From contig CAZVFX010000003.1 in NCBI GenBank assembly GCA_964626565.1, positions 1-64,000 of the forward strand: a DNA stretch of 64,000 bases, written 5' to 3'. The stretch is from CAZVFX01 sp964626565 (GTDB lineage Bacteria > Myxococcota_A > UBA9042 > CAIXZC01). Both the position numbers and the translations under genes were made by a program. The notes beneath the pieces are model-generated. The model did not search any database. It was given only the letters and a program-made list of their open reading frames with translations, and had not been told where the DNA came from. Of the stretch, positions 8,801 to 16,046 are shown piece after piece; the first letter of the stretch is position 1; every line of letters starts with the position of its first letter.

Positions 8801-9653
8801 AACTTCCCCACTCGTTCTCCGCAAAGCAGGTATCACCGCCGGCGCCCTCATCCACATCGCCGTCGCAGTCGTCGTCTTCGCCGTTGCACAGTTCTGCCTC
8901 GGGGGCCGGTGCATCGCACTGGGTGAGTCCGCCGGGAGCACAACTCCTCGCTCCCTCGCACACCCCAAAGTCGTTGGTGCTCTCACAACCGGTGGCCGCC
9001 CCCTCATCTACAAACCACGGCTGGCACTGGCACTCACCGGCGTCGAGAATACACTGGTTGACCTGGGTGCCCCAGACGTCCAGCACCTGTTTGCACTGGT
9101 AGCCCGAAGGGCAGTCCTCGTCGCCCATGCACTGCTCGCCGCAAAAGCTGCCCTGGGGACCATAGGGCACACAGGCGTCGCCCACGTCGACGCCGTTGGT
9201 CATGCAGTCCGAGTTCTGGTCGCAGGGTTTGCACAGATTCACGTTTCCGGGTGCGCAGATGTACACTTCGTCGGGGAGACTCGGCTGGTGCTGGACACAC
9301 TGCCAGCCCTCGGGGCAGTCCTCAATGCAGGTGAGGGTGCACACCTTGCCGCCGGGCGCCTGGACGCAAAATCCGGAATCGCATACTTCCCCATCGTCGC
9401 ACGGGGTACCGAACGCACCGGGAGGAAGTCCGGTGTCGAACTCGCCGAGGTCCAACGGCTGAAGGTCGAAGCCAAGGTCGGGCTCCACGGGCGGCAGTTC
9501 GACACCAACGTCCTGGACGCCCACTTCCAAAGGTGCAATCTCCTCCGCCGCCAACTCCCCGAGGGAGAGATCAGCCGAGTCCCCGAGGACTGTGTCTGCG
9601 GCCGGTGAACAGGAGATCAGAAGTAACCCCATGCCCCAGATGAATTTTCTCAT
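5823..9653 (-). CDS. large lipoprotein: MopE/TSP3 stalk with fibrinogen-like GGGWT tip
   Basis: A protein of 1276 residues, with GGAGG five bases before the ATG at 9653. Short signal peptide with lipidated C15. Residues about 75-245 are a Cys-rich module closely matching the same region of the protein at 48429. From about 250 the chain alternates MopE motifs (CNGEDDDCDGDVDEG) with thrombospondin type 3-like calcium repeats (DxDxDGxxDxxDNC), consistent with an extended Ca-binding stalk. Residues about 1050-1276 form a fibrinogen-like domain marked by SCQDIL, YCDMDTDGGGWTLLWG and a Cys-Gly-rich end. This domain class binds sugars or acetylated ligands in known members, so a ligand-binding tip is inferred. 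The gene is 27 bp upstream of the TSP1/Gly-rich gene and probably cotranscribed. Confidence 0.9.
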   Translation of the reverse strand: MRKFIWGMGLLLISCSPAADTVLGDSADLSLGELAAEEIAPLEVGVQDVGVELPPVEPDLGFDLQPLDLGEFDTGLPPGAFGTPCDDGEVCDSGFCVQAPGGKVCTLTCIEDCPEGWQCVQHQPSLPDEVYICAPGNVNLCKPCDQNSDCMTNGVDVGDACVPYGPQGSFCGEQCMGDEDCPSGYQCKQVLDVWGTQVNQCILDAGECQCQPWFVDEGAATGCESTNDFGVCEGARSCAPGGLTQCDAPAPEAELCNGEDDDCDGDVDEGAGGDTCFAENEWGSCLGHYACDDGKLSCDADEPAAELCDAKDNDCDGQVDEIFPDSDNDGVADCLENDIDGDGVMDIDDNCVSVANAEQEDNDLDTVGDACDPDDDNDQVADDEDCAPKDSKIFPDAEEICNAKDDDCDGVVDEGFNDNDSDALADCVDEDDDNDGTVDVADCGPLDNQIFPGAEEVCDGKDNDCDFDTDESFADTDEDGVADCVDTDADGDGVIDSADNCVGVENPGQEDSDQDGIGDLCDADADGDGIPDGLDNCAGLFNPGQKDLDGDGEGDDCDEDVDGDLLPDSMDNCALVSNPDQVDSDEDGVGDECDDDADGDGDPDVTDCAPKNPYVFAGAGEECDGMDNNCNGIPDEGFNDNDLDGVKDCVDADDDNDGDSDLTDCASLDPAVHSGAGEKCNGVDDNCNDEIDENSPLLACGKGECFHTVASCLGGIPQTCDPWEGVELEKCDGKDNDCDGLTDEDLGFTACGVGPCYHTQDNCVDGEPQACDPIEGVEVETCDGVDNDCNGFVDEQGAQGCDTFFLDADGDGHGTGEAVCACGPGPLYKASVDDDCNDLNPWIFPGGTELCDGVDNNCDQVTDEDGATGCSWYYADGDGDGYGGGEPTCTCDPPGAGWSVLTGDCVDDASEIHPGALELCDDADNDCDGAVDDGFDLDSDPKNCGQCGFLCQPANAYGECLEGNCAIADCVDGFADCKNGVGDGCETDIDGDPLNCGDCSEICSLPHATSVCVAGTCQIGMCEDHYMDDDSNPETGCEELSYGKDELDPGVSCQDILDLDPAVDNGWYWVDPLGDGESFQVYCDMDTDGGGWTLLWGNRRETQNKPVTSIQWTTAINTPTLHNGAKSLDIHDFDYFLGLKYWNALGDTFRADWANDGGAIDQRFYADFALNADNYYEIQLSSYQQKIGGTTAGLWTHHNNHKFSTYDADHDTGSDNCAAIYSNTPFWYESCWSGNMNGGGELSGSGYYNGSYWTGSSKKWGDNDGTGAGNGWYFVR

Positions 9654-9714
9654 TTACGCCTCCGATCCGGATGGCCGCGATTCTAGCGCAGGGACAAGGG
9701 AAAGTACAGTGGAG

Positions 9715-10821
9715 CTAGGGCATATCGCAGTAGTCGGGGAAGATCGGCGGGAGCCCCGTTTCGTAAGGGCTGCTCCAGTCGCCCCAGACGTGGGGGAAGA
9801 GGAACTGGGCCGCCCACTGGGGAGAACCGGGCGGGACCTTGTGCCCCTGGCCATGATTGCATTCCACCACGAAATGCCCCTCCCCCTGAAGCTTGAAGCT
9901 GAAAGAGGTCATCATGTCGTGGAAGTCGAGGGCGTATGGGCCGTTGGTGAAGAGGTCGGTTTCGCCGCCCCACACCAGCATGACCGCCAGCGGATAATCG
10001 GGTTTGCTCCAGATGTTGGCGAAACCGGTGCCGCCACTGAAGATGGACGCCGCGGCCAGATATTCGGACCGGTGCATAATGACATAGCTGCCCCACAGGC
10101 CTCCCGCACTTACGCCTATGGCGTAGACTCGGGACAGGTCGGCGCCAAACTGCTGGCCCGTGCAGGAGAGAAGGTCGTCGAAGAAAACCAGGTCCGCATC
10201 GTGGTCGGACATGGGCGGGAAATTCCAATTGCCCAACGGGTCGCAGCAGGCCTGATTGGTGAAACAGCAGGACCCCGGAGCCACCACAATCGCGCCCAGC
10301 GTATCCGCAACAAACTGGCCCGAAAACGAGTTGACCATTCCTTCCGGAGTTCCGAAATGGCCGTGGAACATGAATACCACCGGCGCCCCGCCGGGCGCAT
10401 CAGGCAGAAGCAGCCGGAACCCCCTCGAAAATCCTCCCGACATGATCACATTATCGCCCTCGGTAAACTGGGGACAGACCCCGTGGGAATATGATTTCGG
10501 CGCCGCCGGCGGCGGCAGGTCAGGGGACAGACCTCCGTCGCTCTCGTCGACAAGGTCAGGGGACAGACCTTCGTCTTTCCAGTCGGTGAGGTCAGGGGAC
10601 AGACCTGTATCGGAAGGGGACAGACCTTCGTCTTTCTGGTCGGCCGAGTCGGGGGACAGACCTGTATCGGAAGGGGACAGACCTCCGTCTTTCTGGTCGG
10701 CCGAGTCGGGGGACAGACCTGTGTCGATTGGGGACAGACCTCCGTCTTTCGGGGCGGAGGAAGGCTGGCTCGAGCAGGCGCTGAGTAGGAGGGTGGCCAG
10801 GACGATTACTGTAGCGCGCAT
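9715..10821 (-). CDS. alpha/beta hydrolase lipoprotein (PHB depolymerase/LpqC-like esterase)
   Basis: A protein of 368 residues; GGGAG precedes the ATG. Lipoprotein signal with lipidated C16. Residues about 25-105 are a low-complexity linker built from repeats of DGGLSPSDTGLSPD encoded by eight copies of a 12-bp element. The rest is an alpha/beta hydrolase: oxyanion segment HGHFG near residue 155, nucleophile elbow GVSAGG, and a late His in CNHGQGH. This pattern fits secreted polyhydroxybutyrate depolymerase or feruloyl-esterase-like enzymes; the substrate is not predictable. Extra CC and CCF Cys pairs suggest disulfides. It is divergent from the FG-GAP gene at 10919, with a 97-bp shared upstream region. 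Confidence 0.85.
   Translation of the reverse strand: MRATVIVLATLLLSACSSQPSSAPKDGGLSPIDTGLSPDSADQKDGGLSPSDTGLSPDSADQKDEGLSPSDTGLSPDLTDWKDEGLSPDLVDESDGGLSPDLPPPAAPKSYSHGVCPQFTEGDNVIMSGGFSRGFRLLLPDAPGGAPVVFMFHGHFGTPEGMVNSFSGQFVADTLGAIVVAPGSCCFTNQACCDPLGNWNFPPMSDHDADLVFFDDLLSCTGQQFGADLSRVYAIGVSAGGLWGSYVIMHRSEYLAAASIFSGGTGFANIWSKPDYPLAVMLVWGGETDLFTNGPYALDFHDMMTSFSFKLQGEGHFVVECNHGQGHKVPPGSPQWAAQFLFPHVWGDWSSPYETGLPPIFPDYCDMP
10523..10741. repeat. eight copies of GGGGACAGACCT inside a coding region
   Basis: The 12-mer GGGGACAGACCT occurs eight times in 219 bp, alternately followed by a CCGTCTTT-like or a TGTATCGG-like spacer. Together these give 57-bp higher-order units. On the coding (minus) strand the 12-mer encodes GLSP. 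The array makes up the linker between lipid anchor and hydrolase domain of the gene at 9715-10821. Repeat number is likely to vary between strains. Confidence 0.9.
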
Positions 10822-10918
10822 GTGCGGACTCCCGGGCTGACGGCGCTCTTTTGCGGTCAGAGGTTAGCAACCGTGGGATGGCCACGCAAGGTCTTTACGC
10901 GGTTGGCAGGGAGGTGGT

Positions 10919-13645
10919 ATGCTTCTTTACGGACATGTCGAAACGGAGGCGGATTTGCGGGGAGTAGTCAGGTTGCTGGTGCTGCTGGCGCTGCTGGGGA
11001 CAGTTGCGTGCTCCCACGACGTTACAGTCGAGGGAGGCGGCGGCGGCAAGAAGGACCAGTTGCTTTTTCCCGTCAGCGATGGAGGCGGCAGAGCCGACGT
11101 CAGAACCACTGGCGAGATGCGCGGTGGGGAGTTGACCGATGCGACGAGTGGGGTCGAGGCGGCGGGAGAGACGTTGGCGGGAGATGCGCTGGCGGCCGGG
11201 GAGAACCTGCTGACCGACGGGCTGGAGACCGAAGTTGGACCGGAGCAGGTACTTCCCGACGTGACGACGGTGGAAGTGCTTCCCGATGTTCCCTGCCTTT
11301 ACATGCCAGCGGTAGGGGATTTCCAGCCGGTGTTGGAGTGTTACTGGGATGATCCGGATCAGTACACCAAGTATGACGACGTGGTAATGACGCCGGCGGT
11401 GGCCAATCTCACCGATGACAATCACGACGGCGTCATCGACGTGAACGACACCCCGGACATCGCGTTTATCACCTACCGGTACGAGCAGGACGGCTGCTGC
11501 AAATCACCCGGGGTGTTGCGAGTGGTTTCCGGAGCCTGCAAGGGCGGACTTACCCAGATGTCCGACGAGAAGAAACGGCTGCACGAGCACTTCCATATCT
11601 CCACTCCAAAGCTGGACAATTCGGGCGGGCTGGCGTTGGGGGACATCGATGGTGACGGCTGGCCCGACATCGTGGGGATGACCAATACAACGGGGACCAT
11701 CGCCTGGACCGCGCCCCTTTACGACGAATACCCTCCTGTGGCGGTGGCCCTCGACTCCGCGGCCTGGGAGGTTTTCGGAGGTGCGGGTTCCAAGACCGAT
11801 GCGATTGACGACGACGTTCCGGACCCTGCGGACATCATTGTCGGCGGCAGTGGGGATTCCACCATCACCTTCGAGTGGGAATGGCCCTTGTCGAGTGCGG
11901 CCATCGCGACTGTCAAAGTGTATGTCTGGGCAAAATCTACGGGTGGCGTGACCCAACTGGCCGGGGCGTTGTCCCAGGGTGGTGCAACGGCTCTGGCCGA
12001 GGCTCAGCCGGTAAGCGAGTGGGACGAGTTGCACCGCCTGGTCTTCGAATTCCCCCGAAATCCGTTCCTTGACGACATTCAGTGGACCAACGAAGACCTG
12101 GACGGGCTGGCTTTTGGCGTGCATCTCCCGGCCCCGGGCGGCCCCGAGGTTCAGGTGGCTAAAATCGCTGTGGTCGTAGGCCACGTGGAAATGAAGTGGC
12201 AGGCAAGCGAACCGAAGGGAGCGAACCTGGTCACTGCGGCCCAGCCCGCCATCGCCGACCTGGAGAAAGACGGCGCACCGGAGGTGGTGATCGGAAGGGT
12301 AGCTTTGGACGGCTCGACGGGTGCTGTTAAGTGGGCCGGAACAAAGGGAGTTGGAATCAACTCGTTCTTCGGCCCGATTTCGGTGTCGGGGGACATCAAT
12401 CTGGACGGAAAGCTGGAGGTAATCGCGGGCAACACCGCGTACGATTCAGCGGGCAACGAGTTGTGGACGTACAACTTCGGGAATGACGGCACGGGATGCA
12501 AATCCGGAGGCCTTCCCTGCGACGGTTTTAACGCCACGGGGGACTTTGACGAGGACGACTTCGGGGAGGTCGTGATCGTCAGGGAAGGGGTGGTTTACGT
12601 AGTCGAGCACGACGGCACGCTGAAGGCTCGCATGTATATCCCTGATGACAACTGCAACTGGAACGAAGGGGGTCCCCCGACGGTGGCGGATTTCGACAAC
12701 GACGGTGAGCCGGAAATCGGCGTGGCCGGAGCCGACTTTTATGCCGTGTTCGACCTGGAGTGTTGTGAGAATCTGCCGGGCTGCACCATGCCGCCTCCGG
12801 GCGCAGATCAGTGTGCCGGCCCGGGCATTCGCTGGCAAGTACCCAACGACGACTGCTCCTCCCGGGTAACGGGGTCATCGGTGTTCGATTTTGACGGCGA
12901 TGGGTCTGCCGAGGTGGTTTACAACGACGAGGAGAAGTTCCGCATTTTCAGCGGCGTGGACGGGACCATACTATTCGAAAAGCCTAACGCGTCGCACACG
13001 CGACTGGAGTATGCGGTGATTGCGGACACGGACAGCGACGCCAATGCGGAGATCGTGATTGTCGAGAACGGGGCCGGCAACCCGGATCCGGTGCCTCTCC
13101 AACTGTGGGGCGACTCCCATGACAACTGGGTTCCCACCCGTCGCATCTGGAACCAGCATGCATACCACATCACCCACGTGACCGAGGGCGGGCTAACGCC
13201 GCCCGGCGGAGAAGAACCCAACTGGGTTGAGTACAACAACTTCAGGCAGAACCTGCCCGACTACGACCCGTTTCTGGCTCCCGACCTGACGGTGACTCTG
13301 CTCGCTCCGGACCTTTCCGGCTGCCCGGAGACGGTAGTACTGGCAGCCCAGGTGTGCAACATCGGCCAGATCTGGGTGCCCGCGGGAATCCATGTCTCAT
13401 TCTTCGACGCCGGGATCCAGGCCAACATCCTGTGCCAGAGCGGCGGCTCCACATCCCAGCAGCTCCAGCCCGGTGAGTGCGTCAAGGTTTCGTGCCCGTG
13501 GGACTCAGCGGCAGGCGGCACAGGAACCAAGCAGGTTCTGACCTGTGTGGACGACTACGCCCTTTCATGCGAAGGACCCGGCTTCCAGAACGAATGCAAT
13601 GAGGACAACAACTCGAACAGCGCGGTTGTCTCACTGTGCGAGTGA
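10919..13645 (+). CDS. lipoprotein with FG-GAP/VCBS propeller and CARDB-like domain
   Basis: A protein of 908 residues from the ATG at 10919, which has GGGAGGTGGT directly upstream. A TTG at 10955 also has GGAGG at ideal spacing and would give a shorter, more typical signal peptide, so the true start is uncertain. Lipobox GTVAC gives lipidated C31. After an acidic linker (residues about 45-120), calcium-binding FG-GAP/VCBS motifs appear: DIDGDGWPDIVGM, DFDNDGEPEIGVAG and DFDGDGSAEVVYN, expected to form a beta-propeller. About residues 780-908 (ETVVLAAQVCNIG, PAGIHVSFFDAG) resemble CARDB-type Ig-like domains. Likely a surface binding protein; the ligand is unknown. It is transcribed divergently from the hydrolase gene. 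Confidence 0.85.
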   Translation: MLLYGHVETEADLRGVVRLLVLLALLGTVACSHDVTVEGGGGGKKDQLLFPVSDGGGRADVRTTGEMRGGELTDATSGVEAAGETLAGDALAAGENLLTDGLETEVGPEQVLPDVTTVEVLPDVPCLYMPAVGDFQPVLECYWDDPDQYTKYDDVVMTPAVANLTDDNHDGVIDVNDTPDIAFITYRYEQDGCCKSPGVLRVVSGACKGGLTQMSDEKKRLHEHFHISTPKLDNSGGLALGDIDGDGWPDIVGMTNTTGTIAWTAPLYDEYPPVAVALDSAAWEVFGGAGSKTDAIDDDVPDPADIIVGGSGDSTITFEWEWPLSSAAIATVKVYVWAKSTGGVTQLAGALSQGGATALAEAQPVSEWDELHRLVFEFPRNPFLDDIQWTNEDLDGLAFGVHLPAPGGPEVQVAKIAVVVGHVEMKWQASEPKGANLVTAAQPAIADLEKDGAPEVVIGRVALDGSTGAVKWAGTKGVGINSFFGPISVSGDINLDGKLEVIAGNTAYDSAGNELWTYNFGNDGTGCKSGGLPCDGFNATGDFDEDDFGEVVIVREGVVYVVEHDGTLKARMYIPDDNCNWNEGGPPTVADFDNDGEPEIGVAGADFYAVFDLECCENLPGCTMPPPGADQCAGPGIRWQVPNDDCSSRVTGSSVFDFDGDGSAEVVYNDEEKFRIFSGVDGTILFEKPNASHTRLEYAVIADTDSDANAEIVIVENGAGNPDPVPLQLWGDSHDNWVPTRRIWNQHAYHITHVTEGGLTPPGGEEPNWVEYNNFRQNLPDYDPFLAPDLTVTLLAPDLSGCPETVVLAAQVCNIGQIWVPAGIHVSFFDAGIQANILCQSGGSTSQQLQPGECVKVSCPWDSAAGGTGTKQVLTCVDDYALSCEGPGFQNECNEDNNSNSAVVSLCE

Positions 13646-13684
13646 GACAGGCTTGTGGCTTGGGGCTTGGGCAACGGCTGGAGG

Positions 13685-14116
13685 CTAACGGTTCAGTTCC
13701 AAGGTGGCGGAGAGGTCGATCTTCCAGTCTCCTTCTTCCTTGACGAACTCCATGAACCGGGCGGTGCTGTTGCTCGTTATTTCGAGGCGTACGCGCTGCT
13801 CTCCTTCTGCGAGGCGTGCGGAGTCGAAATCACCGGAGAGACCGTGGAAGCTGCTGAAGGCCAGGCACTCGTAGGGTTCAATTGGCGGGGAGGGTTCGAA
13901 ACGTTCGTTGAGGGTTTTGGCTCTGGATTCGAGGAGTTCTTTCGACTCCTCAGACATCATGGCGTAGATGTCCATTTGCACTAGATCGAAGCCCTGCTGA
14001 GCGGCAATTCCGCACAATTGATAGAAAGTATGGGCCAGAGTTTCCGGGCCCGGGTTCTTCCGGCAACCGGTAACCAGACACAACACCATGAGGGCTGGAA
14101 TCAGAAGACGCTTCAT
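13685..14116 (-). CDS. small lipoprotein coupled to the symporter gene
   Basis: A protein of 143 residues with lipoprotein signal MKRLLIPALMVLCLVTGC (C18). The mature part (about 45-143) has the length and helix/strand feel of NTF2-like DUF4878-type domains: an N-terminal helical region followed by strands RVRLEITSNSTARFMEFV and GDWKIDLSATLE. That assignment is by pattern only. Its ATG overlaps the stop of the symporter gene as ATGA, so translation is probably coupled and the protein may be an accessory of the transporter. Function unknown. Confidence 0.75.
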   Translation of the reverse strand: MKRLLIPALMVLCLVTGCRKNPGPETLAHTFYQLCGIAAQQGFDLVQMDIYAMMSEESKELLESRAKTLNERFEPSPPIEPYECLAFSSFHGLSGDFDSARLAEGEQRVRLEITSNSTARFMEFVKEEGDWKIDLSATLELNR

Positions 14117-15939
14117 GTTTGTTCTCTCCTTTTGCCGGCCCAGGTGATGAGGAACACCCAGCCGACGGCGGCGACGGCGAGCAGGCCGGCTCCAAGACCA
14201 TGGGAGCCGACAAACAGTTCCTTGAGGGCGTACATGCTGAAATAGAGCAGGAAGACCGCGATGGCCCAGTTGGCGAGGGCTCGCAGCAAGCCGGTATCGC
14301 CACGAATCCCCATCTCTCCGGAAACGGGTCCCCAGAACCCGAAGGGTTTGACCCGGTCATGAAATATGCGGAGACGCTCAACAGACACTGCCGGAGTCAG
14401 GAAGGTAGTTGCCAGCATGACTGCAACTGACGCGCTGACGGTGAAGATCATCTTATAGTGGTACTCAAGTTCGGGTGCGAAAATGTACTGCGCACCAGTG
14501 GTAATTCCGGCGGCCAGGAGTCCAGCCAATTCGGAGAAAGCAGAGACACGCCACCAGACCCACCGGAGCAGATGAGGGAACCCAAGCCCGGCGCCCAGGA
14601 GGGTGAAGAACTTCCAGGCTCCTTCGACGGTGTGGATCTGAGTGGTAATTGCGAGGGCGACGATAAGGACGAGCACGGTAGTAGTTCGTCCGGCCACCAC
14701 CAACTGGCGGTCGGTAGCCTCTGGATTGATGAAGCGTTTGTACACGTCATTGACCAGGTAGGAAGAGCCCCAGTTGACGTGAGTATCGATAGTGGACATG
14801 AACGCGGCGATGAGGGAGGCGGCCAGCAGCCCGATGAGCCCGGGCGGCAGCAGTTTGACGATGAGCACGGGGTAGGCCGCTTCCCGGTCGCCGAGCACGC
14901 GGGCATATTCGGGAGATATTACTGCTCCTGATTCGGGTTCCAGAGGGAAGACCACGAGGGCAACCAGGCCGACGAGTATCCAGGGCCAGGTGCGAACCAG
15001 ATAGTGGGTGATTGTAAACAGCAACGCCCCGCGGTAGGCGTGTTCTTCGTCCTTGGCTGAGCAGGTTCGCTGCGCGAAATAGCCGCCGCCGTCAGCGTTG
15101 TGTTGAGCCCACCATTGAATGGACACGTACACCACCAGGGCGCCGAAGCCGGCGCCGATGGTTTCATTGGGACCGAAGCTCAGGATTTGGTCTGCGCGCT
15201 CGGGGTAAATGGAATGCAGGGAACTTACCAGTGAATCCAACCCTCCCACCGCGTCCACCGCGAACCAGGCGAACAGGATGGAGCCGGCAAGCGCCATGAG
15301 GAACTGCACGAGGTCGGTGATGATTACGCTTCTGATGCCGCCGAGGGATACATAGAACAGGGCGATAGCCGACATCACGAGGATCGAGACACCTTCGCCA
15401 GGGTCGGCGATGGCCATACCGGAAGGCCAATAGGCGCTCAGCGTCTGATGGAATTCGGGAAAGGCCACTTCCCAGCGAATGAAGCTGTGGGTGATTTTTC
15501 CGACGGCGCGGATGACCCATCCCATAGTGATGCAGTTGATGATTATTGCAAAGTAGAATGCTTTGAATCCTCTCAACGCAGCCGCGCTTTTCCCTTCGTA
15601 CCGCAGTTCGATAAGTTCTGCGTCGGTGATCACGGAACTGCGCCGCCAGAAGCGTGCAACCAGGAAGACGACGAACAGGTGGGAAAGCGCCATGGACCAC
15701 CAGAACCAGTTACCGGCGATACCATCCTTGGCGATGATCCCTGTGATGGCGAGGGGAGTGTCTGCCGCGAAGGTAGTCGCGACCATGGAGATACCTACGA
15801 GCCACCATGGGAAGCTTCTGTCTCCCACAAAGAAGGACTCCATGCCCCGGGAGGCGGATTTGCGCACCAGGAGTCCGACCACAATAGTAAAGACTATGTA
15901 GGCTCCAATGATGATCCAATCGAGTGCGGTGAGCGGCAT
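14113..15939 (-). CDS. sodium:solute symporter (SSS/SSF family)
   Basis: A protein of 608 residues with about 14 hydrophobic segments. It belongs to the SSS family of sodium-coupled transporters for sugars, amino acids or organic acids. Family features visible are the N-terminal DWIIIGAYIVFTIVVGL segment, the R-x6-FFVGDRSFPWW loop, the AADTPLAITG region and DxxHVNWGSSYLVNDVYKRF near the middle. That last motif is typical of the SSS branch with a long C-terminus. GAGGGA precedes the ATG. The substrate cannot be read from sequence. The coupled lipoprotein gene downstream overlaps by four bases. A plausible divergent promoter pair lies between this gene and the PilZ gene. Confidence 0.9.
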   Translation of the reverse strand: MPLTALDWIIIGAYIVFTIVVGLLVRKSASRGMESFFVGDRSFPWWLVGISMVATTFAADTPLAITGIIAKDGIAGNWFWWSMALSHLFVVFLVARFWRRSSVITDAELIELRYEGKSAAALRGFKAFYFAIIINCITMGWVIRAVGKITHSFIRWEVAFPEFHQTLSAYWPSGMAIADPGEGVSILVMSAIALFYVSLGGIRSVIITDLVQFLMALAGSILFAWFAVDAVGGLDSLVSSLHSIYPERADQILSFGPNETIGAGFGALVVYVSIQWWAQHNADGGGYFAQRTCSAKDEEHAYRGALLFTITHYLVRTWPWILVGLVALVVFPLEPESGAVISPEYARVLGDREAAYPVLIVKLLPPGLIGLLAASLIAAFMSTIDTHVNWGSSYLVNDVYKRFINPEATDRQLVVAGRTTTVLVLIVALAITTQIHTVEGAWKFFTLLGAGLGFPHLLRWVWWRVSAFSELAGLLAAGITTGAQYIFAPELEYHYKMIFTVSASVAVMLATTFLTPAVSVERLRIFHDRVKPFGFWGPVSGEMGIRGDTGLLRALANWAIAVFLLYFSMYALKELFVGSHGLGAGLLAVAAVGWVFLITWAGKRREQT

Positions 15940-15972
15940 GCCGGTTCCCTCACGTTGCCAGCAAGTAGCCCC

Positions 15973-16002
15973 ATCCTATTACAGGCCGCAAAGGAAGGGC
16001 AA
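15973..16002 (-). promoter_or_regulatory. candidate promoter for the symporter operon
   Basis: On the minus strand TTGCCC (15997-16002) is followed after 18 bp by TAGGAT (15973-15978), with the ATG 34 bp further on. It partly faces a similar candidate for the PilZ gene. The match to the housekeeping consensus is moderate. Confidence 0.35.
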
Positions 16003-16011
16003 ACTTTTCTG

Positions 16012-16040
16012 TTGGGGGAACTCCCTGATTCTGATAGGAT
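16012..16040 (+). promoter_or_regulatory. candidate promoter for the PilZ gene
   Basis: TTGGGG (16012-16017), 17-bp spacer, TAGGAT (16035-16040). The GTG start lies only 7 bases after the -10, so if this promoter is real the mRNA would be leaderless. Alternatively the AGGA within the -10 is a ribosome binding site and the promoter is elsewhere. Confidence 0.3.
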
Positions 16041-16046
16041 TAGACC

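Noticed and set aside
10955..10957. TTG as the start of the FG-GAP lipoprotein
   Set aside because: It has a good GGAGG and gives a cleaner signal peptide, but the ATG at 10919 also has a strong GGAGG site. The ATG was kept and the alternative noted.
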